Source of the DNA: Acidicapsa acidisoli
GTDB taxonomy: Bacteria; Acidobacteriota; Terriglobia; Terriglobales; Acidobacteriaceae
Assembly: GCF_025685625.1 (NCBI RefSeq)
Contig: NZ_JAGSYI010000001.1
Span: 1 to 64,000, forward strand
Direction: 5' to 3'
Length of the DNA: 64,000 nucleotides
In this document: positions 8,761 through 16,605 of the stretch, piece by piece
How positions within the stretch are numbered: the first letter of the stretch is position 1
Layout: the number at the start of each line of letters is the position of its first letter
The notes under the pieces: model-generated
What the model was told of the DNA's origin: nothing
What the model saw: the letters and a program-made list of their open reading frames with translations, nothing else
Database searches by the model: none
Translations under genes and position numbers: made by a program

Positions 8761-9849
8761 CTAATTTTCACTTCGGCTAGGTAAAGGCTGTTGATCTTGG
8801 TCTTCTAGATCGTTCAAGTTCGAGAGCCGGGCGCGATCCCGTTCAAGTTCTTTTCTCAATTCTTCTTCCGAAGGCAGTACGAGTTTGTATCTGCTGGCAA
8901 ACAACTGTTCGTTCTCGTGAAGAACGGAGTAGCGCACAACAGAAGCATCCTTTTGAGTACAGAGAATGATGCCGACCGTCGGATTGTCGTCAGAGGTTCT
9001 CTTGAGATCGTCCATCATGCGGACGTACATATCCATCTGTCCGATGTCTTGGTGGTTCAACTCACCAGACTTGAGATCAAACAGCACGAAGCACTTAAGC
9101 AGATAGTTGTAAAAAACCAGGTCGATGTAGAAATCTTTGGATTCGGAGCTGATCCGATACTGTCTCGCGACAAACGCGAATCCCCTACCCAGTTCGAGTA
9201 GAAAGGCCTGTAGATTGTCGAGCAGGGCCCTCTCAAGGTCCGCCTCAAGCAATTTGCCAACCCCCGGTAGTCCTAAGAACTCAAGAATTACGGGATCGCG
9301 AACGAAATCACGCGGGGTTTGAGTCGGTACTAAGTTGGCCTTGGCTTCGTCCTGGACAGCGGCGCGGTCGGACGTTGACAGGAGCCGTTCGTAGTAAAGC
9401 GAGCTGATTTGCCGCTCAAGCGAGCGCGTCGTCCAGCCCTGGCCTGCGGCTTCCGTCATGTACCAGTGCCGCGCGGAGTCGCTTTCTACTCGCAGAAGCG
9501 TTCGGTAGTGGGTCCAGCTCAATTCATGACGCAATGCGTCACGAATTGGAAAGGCGTTGTAAAACAGCCGCATATACCGGAGGTTCGAGACGTCAAACCC
9601 CTTCCCGAACTCCGAGGTCAGGGACGAAGCCAAGGTCTGCAGGAGCCGGGCTCCATATTCCGCCCGTGCCGAGCCCCCTTGTTCGAACTCGACGATATGC
9701 CGGCCTATCTCCCACGAGGTCTGCACCTGAACGGCATCGACCGCTCGTAATGCCCTTTGCCGGGCATTTTGGATCAGATCACGAAGACTGCGAAGGAGCT
9801 GGGATGCACCTTCGTCTGCTTCGGCCGCTTTGCGCAAATCCTTCGCCAT
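8761..9849 (-). CDS. DUF1016 (YhcG-type) PD-(D/E)XK nuclease-like protein
   Basis: Two domains are visible: an alpha-helical DUF1016 N-terminal domain (SWEIGRHIVEFEQGG, ELSWTHYRTLLRV, residues about 15-160) and a C-terminal PD-(D/E)XK-fold domain whose active-site strand pair reads FYIDLVFYNYLLKCFVLFDL followed by KSGE. The Asp and the D-x-K are present. Family members are DNA-cleavage candidates often found next to restriction or mobile genes; the substrate is unknown. A second member lies at 24078-25136. Here it is flanked by transposon remnants and is likely cargo. Confidence 0.9.
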   Translation of the reverse strand: MAKDLRKAAEADEGASQLLRSLRDLIQNARQRALRAVDAVQVQTSWEIGRHIVEFEQGGSARAEYGARLLQTLASSLTSEFGKGFDVSNLRYMRLFYNAFPIRDALRHELSWTHYRTLLRVESDSARHWYMTEAAGQGWTTRSLERQISSLYYERLLSTSDRAAVQDEAKANLVPTQTPRDFVRDPVILEFLGLPGVGKLLEADLERALLDNLQAFLLELGRGFAFVARQYRISSESKDFYIDLVFYNYLLKCFVLFDLKSGELNHQDIGQMDMYVRMMDDLKRTSDDNPTVGIILCTQKDASVVRYSVLHENEQLFASRYKLVLPSEEELRKELERDRARLSNLNDLEDQDQQPLPSRSEN

Positions 9850-9925
9850 CTCACCATCCCGTCTTATCGTACCCGCTCGTCAAGTTGAGGTGTGGCCGAC
9901 CTCTCATGAGGAATCGACGTACCAA

Positions 9926-9955
9926 CTACAGTCCTAGGTTGTCGTTTACTATGTC
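9926..9955 (-). pseudogene. C-terminal stub of a third tyrosine recombinase
   Basis: Nine codons plus stop read DIVNDNLGL, matching the ends of the two recombinases in this window (both VNDN(L/I)GL). Upstream of this the frame no longer resembles the family. It marks a deletion or insertion joint beside the second recombinase gene. Confidence 0.6.
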
Positions 9956-9995
9956 GCTCAACCCTGTAAGCGATTCGCTTATAGGATTGAATCGC

Positions 9996-10928
9996 TCAAA
10001 GACCTAGATTATCGTTCACCGCGATTTCGATCTCCTGCTCAGATCCGAGGTAGCGTTCGGTGGTCTGGATGGAGGAGTGGCCGAGCAGGAACTTGATCTG
10101 TTCGATATTTCCGCCGTTCTTGCGGCAGAGCTTGGCACAGGTGCGGCGCAGGTCGTGTGCCCCGAAGCGCTCGATCCCGATCTCTTTGGCTGACTGCTCG
10201 ACCACCGACCAGACGGCCCATCCGCTCATGCTCTCCTTGACCTTGCCGTGTTTCGACACGGCGCGAAGCAGCCTGCCGTCTTCGACGCCCGCGGCGGTCA
10301 TCCAGGTGTTGATTCCCTGCTTGACCCAGGCCGGAATCGCTACGGTGTGCACCCGGCGCCCTTTTCCTTCGAGGTCGGCGAGCACCCAGCGCCCTTCCCG
10401 CAACTGAATGGTATCAACATCGAGCGCCGCGAGCTCCTCCCGGCGCAGGGCGCAGCCAACCAGCATGGCCAGGAGGACGTAATCCCGCTTCCCCTTGAGC
10501 GTCGACCGATCGGGAACCGCCAGCAGTTCCCTCGCCTGCTCCCGTGTCAGCCAGTTGCCCAGGCGGGTTCCCTTCTGCGGGATGTTCGGAACCTCCGAGA
10601 GCCTCGCCGCATCCTCAATCCCGATGAGTCCGTTTTTTCTGGCTTCCGCGACGAGCTTCCGGATTGCCGAGAGGCGGACGTTGACCGTAGACGGCGCCAG
10701 GGCCTCCATCGACGCCCGGTACTCCATCAATAAGGCGCGGGTGAGCGGCCGGCCGGCTGAGAGCGTAAAGAGGTCATCGAGGGCCTTGGCGTAGTTTCGG
10801 CGGGAATTTGGGCTTGGTACGGAGTCCAGCACCATCCGGCGAAGCCTCTGCTGGGCCTCTACGAGGCCGTTTTCCGGCGCTTGAGTACCTCCAGCGTCCG
10901 CAGGCCCGGAAATGACCGAAATCTCCAC
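9996..10928 (-). CDS. Tyrosine recombinase, paralogue of the transposon recombinase
   Basis: The architecture is the same as the recombinase at 4189-5121, with conserved blocks LGNWLTREQA, STLKGKRDY, GCALRREEL (catalytic Arg), FGAHDLRRTCAKLC (His and Arg), LLGHSSIQTTERYLGSEQE (His, Tyr) and VNDNLGL. The GTG at 10928 gives a protein of matching length; the frame is open 22 codons further up. No transposase gene accompanies it directly. The tniB fragment at 5189-5575 has the same relative orientation as tniB in the intact element, which supports an older element whose convergent junction was filled with 4.4 kb of other DNA. Confidence 0.9.
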   Translation of the reverse strand: MEISVISGPADAGGTQAPENGLVEAQQRLRRMVLDSVPSPNSRRNYAKALDDLFTLSAGRPLTRALLMEYRASMEALAPSTVNVRLSAIRKLVAEARKNGLIGIEDAARLSEVPNIPQKGTRLGNWLTREQARELLAVPDRSTLKGKRDYVLLAMLVGCALRREELAALDVDTIQLREGRWVLADLEGKGRRVHTVAIPAWVKQGINTWMTAAGVEDGRLLRAVSKHGKVKESMSGWAVWSVVEQSAKEIGIERFGAHDLRRTCAKLCRKNGGNIEQIKFLLGHSSIQTTERYLGSEQEIEIAVNDNLGL

Positions 10929-10945
10929 GCGGCGATTATACCTAT

Positions 10946-10961
10946 GACAACCGACATTGTC
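10946..10961. repeat. Short inverted repeat upstream of recombinase
   Basis: gacaa (10946-10950) and ttgtc (10957-10961) flank a 6-bp centre, 18 bp upstream of the recombinase start. The size resembles a tyrosine-recombinase core site with a 6-bp overlap, but the arms are short. Confidence 0.3.
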
Positions 10962-11104
10962 GTGGGCAATCCAAACCCCTAAAGAAAGCATCAACTCAAA
11001 TCAAATCTCGGCCCGAACATGGATCCAGGGTGCGGGGAAATCCTTTCCTCTCGCTGAGAAAATAAGTCTTCAGAACTGACAAATGATTCACGTCCCCCGT
11101 TACT

Positions 11105-13834
11105 TCAAATCCCTAGTCCAATCTCAAATCCCATGCTGATCTCCTGGGCCGGGATTTCAAGCTCACTCTTTGGGGTTAGATCCTGAGTCATGGAATGTTC
11201 AACTGAAGCTGATGGCATCGGTTCCCTGGCAAGCTCGATTGCAGAAGTCCGTGCTGAGGAAATACCCAGGGATTCTTGCAGCTGTTCCCTATCGCTGGTC
11301 ATGATGGCAATTTCAGAGCGCCCGCGCGAAGCGGCGACATAGAAAAGTTCCTGCTGCATTGCGTCCGCAGATACGATAACCCCGTCCACAGTTTTACCTT
11401 GGCTCCGATGCGCAGTGATAGCGTAACCATGATCGAAAGAGTGATAGTTCGTCGGAATGGCACGGCCATCCTCTAGCTGAATGCGTCCGCCTTCGACACC
11501 ATGGACTTTGACCAGTTCTCCATTGGTGGCTCGGAACTCGGCATCCCGGCGATTGCCGGTCAGCAGCAGCAGGTCGCCGGGAGCAACTTTGATTGGCCTT
11601 TGTTCGTGAACGGAAAACGCCCGCGTTTGGACTGGAGTGAAGGTCTTCTCTTCCCCCTGAGCGTTCCGGGCAACGAGGAAGCCGGCTTCAGCACGGTCAA
11701 CGATCAGCGCCTCATGCTTCTCCATGCCACGTCCAGTACGATGCATCAGCAGCACCTGCCCTTCGCGAAAATTCGAGAGATCACGCTTCTGTGCTTCGGT
11801 CCATTGCAGAGGCACGTAACGATCGATCGTTATACTGGCGCCGAGCTGGCCGCGCTCGATGAGGTCCTCGCGAATCGCACGTGTCACCCTGCCTATCTCT
11901 TCATGCGTTGGAGCCACGACCAGAATTCGTCGAGAGGAATCGAGGGTCATTTCCCGGTAGAGGTCGGCAACCTGATGAGCCCGGTCGAGGAATGGAACTT
12001 CACGCACGGCACCCATGCGCTCCAGCTTCGCAAATCCCTCTTCCGGCGATTGGCGCAGCGTTTGAATGGCGTCTTTGTATTGCGCGTGCGTCTGACGCTG
12101 TACGCCCGTAAGAGAAAAACTCTTCATCTGCGACTCGCGTTCGAGAATCCTGAGTGCGTCGGAAGCCTCGACACTCTGAATCTGCCGGGTATCGCCGGAG
12201 AAGAGGACACGCGCCTGCTGTTGATCCGCAAGACGAAGAAGTCCCTCCATTTGCCTGCCTGAGATCATGCCCGCCTCATCGACAATCAAAACACGCTGAC
12301 GAAGAGCCGATTGCGCGGTCTCATCTTCGAGCAGGCGGGAAACTGTCATGGCATCACGGAACCCAACTTTCTGCAGTTCCTCGACTGCGCTGCGAGTCGG
12401 GGCAACAGCGGTGATCCCGTGCCCCGCCTCCCGCAATCCCCGATCGATCTCCTGTAGGGTGGCCGTCTTGCCCGTTCCCGCCGCGCCCCGAAGATTGATG
12501 GCGAAGTCATGCGAGTCCAGGATCTGCTGTACAGCTCGCTTCTGTTCGTCGCGTAATTGATCCTGGGGCTGAAAGTGATGTGGTCCCCCCAATCGCCCGT
12601 ATGGTCCGATTCCTTGGTTGACCGTCGCAATCATGCGCTGCTCGCGCTCAAGGCTCTCGCGAGTAGCCACGCGGTCTCCGCGATAAATGATGTCGCCTCT
12701 AGACTTGTCTATCTCGAGAGTGCCGCGAAGTTGGCTCGGATCGATTTGGCCTCGGCCGTGCCGTAGAGACTCGGTCAGCAACTCGTAATCATGGACAACG
12801 GAACGGCGCTCAAAGAGATGATCCTTGGCATATTGCAGGGAGTTGGGCGCCGAAGAGAATTGTTGCGTCACTTCTCTACTCTGCTCCAGAGAATTCGAGC
12901 GGAGTTGCTTCAGGCTCTTTAACTCTTCTGGGGAGATGCGCGCCTGCTGCTGTTGTCGCAGCTCCTCGGTCGTTATTTCCGTAAGTTTGTTCGTGCGTGA
13001 TTCCCGGACAAGTACGGCGATCTCGTTGTCCGTAGGTCTACGGCCGTGCTCTCGTGTGAAGTCGTCAATTGCGGCATCGCGTTGCACACTTCGTTGGCTA
13101 TAACGCTCCAGCAATCCGTTAGGAACTCCCCGAATCTCGAAGCCAAGATCCCGGCCACGTGGATCGCGACGAGACTCGATCTCATAGCCAAGTCCGCGCA
13201 CCTCTCGGGCCAACGCATTTCGGTAGACTTCCGTCAAGTAGGCACGGCGCTCGTATAGGCCAGACGCCTGTAAGGCCTTCCACCGGCCCTCTGCGCCATC
13301 GTAGGTGAGGTTGGCCGCCACAGCATGGGTGTGCAGTTGAGGATCAAGCTCGCGGCTTGTGTCGTGCCGGTATGTGGCCACGATCCAATTCGAGGTTGTG
13401 CGGTTGTCATTGCTATGCGCCAGGCGTACCCGCGTAGCTGCGTATCGCTCCCCCTCTCCGAGAGCGGCTTGGACAGACTTATCATGAGCAGCAATCAGCC
13501 GCTCGTCGCCCCCAACGACGGCCTGGATCGAAATCGACTTCGGTGCGGAGAAGGTTAGGTCATAGAGTGACCGCGCCTTGGTCTGCGTATTTCCTTGGTC
13601 ATCCAGCCGATCGGAGCTGTGGCGCGGACGCAGGTAGTCGCCCGTTAGCGGATGCATTCCCTCACGTATGGCTTCGAACTGTGCGGACTTGACTTCACCA
13701 TGCAAGCCGACTAAACGCGCGCCTTGCCCATGCCAAGCTCCAGCTACTCTGTGATTTTCGTCATAGTAGTCGCTATGCTGCAGATGCCTTTCCGCATATC
13801 CCGCGCCGCCTGTCATCGCCCGAATCGTCAACAT
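11105..13834 (-). CDS. MobF-family conjugative relaxase-helicase (TrwC-like)
   Basis: This protein nicks one strand at oriT, stays covalently bound and unwinds DNA during conjugative transfer. The relaxase domain (1-300) has the paired catalytic tyrosines Y23/Y24 (SDYYDEN) and the three-histidine metal site H156, H168 and H170 (DPQLHTHAVAAN). The helicase half is RecD2/TraI-like, with Walker A GAAGTGKT (450-457) and Walker B LIVDEAGM (516-523); a C-terminal UvrD-like motif HRSQGKTVDG also occurs. At 909 aa it is close to TrwC. No coupling protein or type IV secretion genes lie nearby, so mobilisation would need a helper. Confidence 0.93.
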   Translation of the reverse strand: MLTIRAMTGGAGYAERHLQHSDYYDENHRVAGAWHGQGARLVGLHGEVKSAQFEAIREGMHPLTGDYLRPRHSSDRLDDQGNTQTKARSLYDLTFSAPKSISIQAVVGGDERLIAAHDKSVQAALGEGERYAATRVRLAHSNDNRTTSNWIVATYRHDTSRELDPQLHTHAVAANLTYDGAEGRWKALQASGLYERRAYLTEVYRNALAREVRGLGYEIESRRDPRGRDLGFEIRGVPNGLLERYSQRSVQRDAAIDDFTREHGRRPTDNEIAVLVRESRTNKLTEITTEELRQQQQARISPEELKSLKQLRSNSLEQSREVTQQFSSAPNSLQYAKDHLFERRSVVHDYELLTESLRHGRGQIDPSQLRGTLEIDKSRGDIIYRGDRVATRESLEREQRMIATVNQGIGPYGRLGGPHHFQPQDQLRDEQKRAVQQILDSHDFAINLRGAAGTGKTATLQEIDRGLREAGHGITAVAPTRSAVEELQKVGFRDAMTVSRLLEDETAQSALRQRVLIVDEAGMISGRQMEGLLRLADQQQARVLFSGDTRQIQSVEASDALRILERESQMKSFSLTGVQRQTHAQYKDAIQTLRQSPEEGFAKLERMGAVREVPFLDRAHQVADLYREMTLDSSRRILVVAPTHEEIGRVTRAIREDLIERGQLGASITIDRYVPLQWTEAQKRDLSNFREGQVLLMHRTGRGMEKHEALIVDRAEAGFLVARNAQGEEKTFTPVQTRAFSVHEQRPIKVAPGDLLLLTGNRRDAEFRATNGELVKVHGVEGGRIQLEDGRAIPTNYHSFDHGYAITAHRSQGKTVDGVIVSADAMQQELFYVAASRGRSEIAIMTSDREQLQESLGISSARTSAIELAREPMPSASVEHSMTQDLTPKSELEIPAQEISMGFEIGLGI

Positions 13835-14001
13835 GGGACGACACTAACGCTGTTCGAAATCGCAGATCAACCTCGGTACGACAAAGTCCTTCTTATTGAG
13901 TTTTAAGGGTTTAAGTGAGGCCGATAACTGGGAGCGATCGGGTGATAAATAAGAAGTATTGGACGACTTTGGCGTACTCGGGCAGCCTGAGGAATGAGGT
14001 G

Positions 14002-14262
14002 ATGACCATGTCCGTCAGTTCCTTTTCTCACATTTCCGAGGAAGAACGCAATCCTTCTTCTGTGCGCTACGATCAACGTCCAGCCCCAGCCGAACCGCTG
14101 CTCGACAGCCTCCAAGCTTCAGCCATTCTTCTGATCCACCCGAAGACACTGCAGCGTATGGCGAGGAGAGGACAGATGCCGGCAGTTCGCGTTGGAAAAC
14201 TCTGGCGATTTCGGCGTACAGATATCGATCACTGGATTGCCAAGCAAGTGCCGGCTGCCTAG
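14002..14262 (+). CDS. Excisionase-type helix-turn-helix protein
   Basis: This is an 86-aa protein with a MerR/excisionase-like HTH at its C-terminal half (SAILLIHPKTLQRMARRGQM, then VGKLWRFRRTDIDHWI). This is the DNA-binding module of small excision or accessory factors of integrative elements. ATG codons at 14002 and 14008 follow GAGG at 13996; the longer frame upstream is unlikely. It is divergent from the relaxase gene, and the 167-bp space between them is a possible site for oriT or an operator. Confidence 0.75.
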   Translation: MTMSVSSFSHISEEERNPSSVRYDQRPAPAEPLLDSLQASAILLIHPKTLQRMARRGQMPAVRVGKLWRFRRTDIDHWIAKQVPAA

Positions 14263-14875
14263 AGAGCCTCGAATCCGTTTCGACCTATCCGGCCATCTAG
14301 CGGATCAGTTACGTTGCCTTGATCTCTTCGCTGTCTGCCGCTACAGCGATGCTATAGGCTTTGCCGCGGCGAGGATGGAAGACACTCAGGGTGGAAGCAG
14401 GCAATCCCCTCGCCTGGGATGCCCAACGCCGGAGCAGGCGGTTCTATTTGATCTGATACAAAGAGCAAATCTGCTAGTGCCTACGATGCCCCATAGCACT
14501 GCGAAACCCGCTCGGGTCGAAGAAGCTACTCTTTTTCGTTCTTGTCCAAAACATGAAACTGGCCTGAGAAATTAGCCAGCAAACCCGGAACTCAGTCGTT
14601 CGCTAATACGTGCATCTTTTAAGAAGCGACGTTAGCGGTGACCACTTCTCGTACCTAAGTCTCAAGCTTTATGCCCCCGTACCAGGCACCGCGAAGAGAA
14701 TCATGAAAACGTCCTCGATACAGGCCAGGGTGCACAATCGCGCCATTTACGGTCTGCGCTTCGGGAACTCCATAGAACAACACCCTAGTGCCCATCGTTT
14801 GATTTGCTGCTCGCTCAGCAACTTACGCTCATTGGTGGCAGCATCGAGTCGATGAACCGAAACTAACTACGACTC
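14263..14875. other. Gene-free stretch
   Basis: I see no recognisable gene, RNA or repeat in these 613 bases. An open plus-strand frame to 14575 overlaps the HTH gene and has no family features. Confidence 0.5.
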
Positions 14876-15127
14876 TTATTTCTTCGACTTCGCGTGTTTG
14901 CCTGTCTTTTTAGCGGATTTCCTTTTTGGAGGACGGCCCAACTTGGGCATCGAAACGAAAGCTTCCACTTCTGAGCGTAAAACTAGCTTCCTGCCGCCGA
15001 CGGAAACCGCGGTCAACCGTCCCCGCCTGATCAAATCGCCGATCGCTTGTTTCGACACACCGCGAATACGAGCGGCCTCAGCTTGAGAAATGTAATCTTC
15101 AAGCGAATGCTCATTTGTGCTTGTCAT
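14876..15127 (-). CDS. Small HTH (excisionase/helix-turn-helix 17) DNA-binding protein
   Basis: This 83-aa protein has an N-terminal winged-HTH of the excisionase family (YISQAEAARIRGVSKQAIGD, then RRGRLTAVSVGGRKLV) and a very basic C-terminal tail (PKRKSAKKTGKHAKSKK). The ATG at 15127 is preferred to the TTG at 15133. It is transcribed divergently from the 173-aa gene, and palindromes in the shared upstream region are candidate operators. It is a probable regulator or recombination directionality factor of the mobile region. Confidence 0.8.
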   Translation of the reverse strand: MTSTNEHSLEDYISQAEAARIRGVSKQAIGDLIRRGRLTAVSVGGRKLVLRSEVEAFVSMPKLGRPPKRKSAKKTGKHAKSKK

Positions 15128-15131
15128 AGTC

Positions 15132-15183
15132 AAGTACTTCTGTTATTGTTCTTCTTGAGTGTGGCTTCGAGTACTACTCGAAG
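15132..15183. promoter_or_regulatory. Candidate operator palindromes between divergent genes
   Basis: aagtactt (15132-15139) and a perfect 9+1+9 palindrome cttcgagtactactcgaag (15165-15183) share the agtact core. They stand immediately upstream of the small HTH gene and about 90 bp before the 173-aa gene, where a regulator of both would bind. Confidence 0.5.
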
Positions 15184-15272
15184 TGGTTTAGTCATCGGCA
15201 ACGCAATTCTGCCGCGAAATTTCTGCGCGTCCAAAATGCACACGACATCACCTTCTCACGAAAGGCGACTAT

Positions 15273-15794
15273 ATGGCTGTCTTTAAACATAGCCGTGCTA
15301 GCGGCTGTGAAACAAATCCTTTCTTTTTAGAGCTTTTCCGCGACCGATCCGAATCCGATGAACGAGAACGGATGTGGCAAACTGCCATGCTGCATGCCGG
15401 CGAAGGTACGCAGCCCTTGCGGTTTCCGGTCTATGAGACGCTTTACCTGATCAATCTTTATTGCCAAAAGCTCATCGATTTGCTTGAAGACGCGAGCAAA
15501 CGCTTCGGAATCGATCGAGAATCGCATGACTACCGTCAGTCTTTGATTCAGATGGTCCGTTCCGAGACTTCTCAAGGCATCACGGAATACATGAACGAAG
15601 TCGAAATGACGGATGAATGGCTCTTTGAACGGCTGTGGAGGAAGGAACAGCTGAAGCTTCGGGATCCAGAGGATGCGTATCTCGAAGTGCGAAGGCAAGA
15701 AGCCGACCGTGTCGATCAGGGCCTTCCGCCCCGGGTGCAATTTCTCAGCGAGTCTCCAGTCGATGCTTCATCAAACGCTGATCGGGTCTCGTAG
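15273..15794 (+). CDS. Unknown 173-aa charged protein
   Basis: I do not recognise a family. The protein is soluble, acidic and largely helical, without signal or membrane segments. A good ribosome site (GAAAGGCG) precedes the ATG at 15273. Recognisable blocks are FFLELFRDRSESDERERMWQ, ETLYLINLYCQKLIDLLED and EWLFERLWRKEQLKL. It is divergent from an HTH regulator inside the mobile region, so it is probably accessory. Confidence 0.6.
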   Translation: MAVFKHSRASGCETNPFFLELFRDRSESDERERMWQTAMLHAGEGTQPLRFPVYETLYLINLYCQKLIDLLEDASKRFGIDRESHDYRQSLIQMVRSETSQGITEYMNEVEMTDEWLFERLWRKEQLKLRDPEDAYLEVRRQEADRVDQGLPPRVQFLSESPVDASSNADRVS

Positions 15795-16605
15795 AACCCT
15801 GCAACGAATCCTCGCAGAAGAGGTGCCAGTGAATAGATTGAGGCCAAAGGCTGCCATCGGGTAGCTTGAAATGGGGGAGCATCGCTGATTTAAAGCACTG
15901 AAATCTGATTCTGAGCATCAGGCCCGACCGAAGTTGGAGCCACTCTACTGCAGCCAGGCGTATCGATGACCAATTATTCAGACGAATCTGCGTCTTCTAC
16001 TCTGCGGTATCCCACCGAAGATTCCGAGACTGCAGTCGACAAGTCCCCATACGATGGGAAGACCTCGAAGTTACCGGCTATAAGCATTGCGCAAACGTAG
16101 CGTTGAACTCCGGTGATAGAAATTCTTTCGTCTGCGATTTGCGCTCTAGGCCGAAGTACCTTCTCGCTACGCATGTTCCAGAGAGAGTGTGTGCTGGACA
16201 GAGCTAGAGAGAGAGAGAGAGAGAGAGACACCATCCCTAAGCCTCGCGGCTTAGGAAAACAACGCTGCAGTTACCGATCTGAACATAAATCGAACAATTT
16301 CGAACGGAATCCGGAAGTGTTCGGCTGATATTCGAGATGCGTTTGAATACAAGGGCCCGAGAGATGATCTCATGCGGAAATTACATGCAATTAATGATCC
16401 TCAATCTGCTCTGACGATTTCGAACAATCTGGGAACATCGCTCGCCAGGGAGAGTGGGCGTGGCGGCATTTTGGCCCTCTAACCAGAAAACCTTGTGAAC
16501 CCCGGCACGACGGCAATTGTCAACATCCCAATGGTTTAAACGATTTGACATCGTGTTCACCGAACCATGACAACTGCCCGTCGGAAGGAGATGTAGAACG
16601 GACGC
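15795..16605. other. Gene-free 811 bp with a GA microsatellite
   Basis: No supported gene. The only distinct feature is an uninterrupted (GA)n run near 16206-16229. The sequence after it leads to the ribosome site of the phosphoesterase gene. Confidence 0.5.
16206..16229 (+). repeat. (GA)n dinucleotide tract
   Basis: About a dozen consecutive ga units (gagagagaga...) about 380 bp upstream of the phosphoesterase gene. Such tracts are prone to slippage. Confidence 0.85.

Noticed and set aside
14192-14575. Plus-strand frame after the HTH gene
   Set aside because: It starts inside the HTH gene in another frame and shows no family features.
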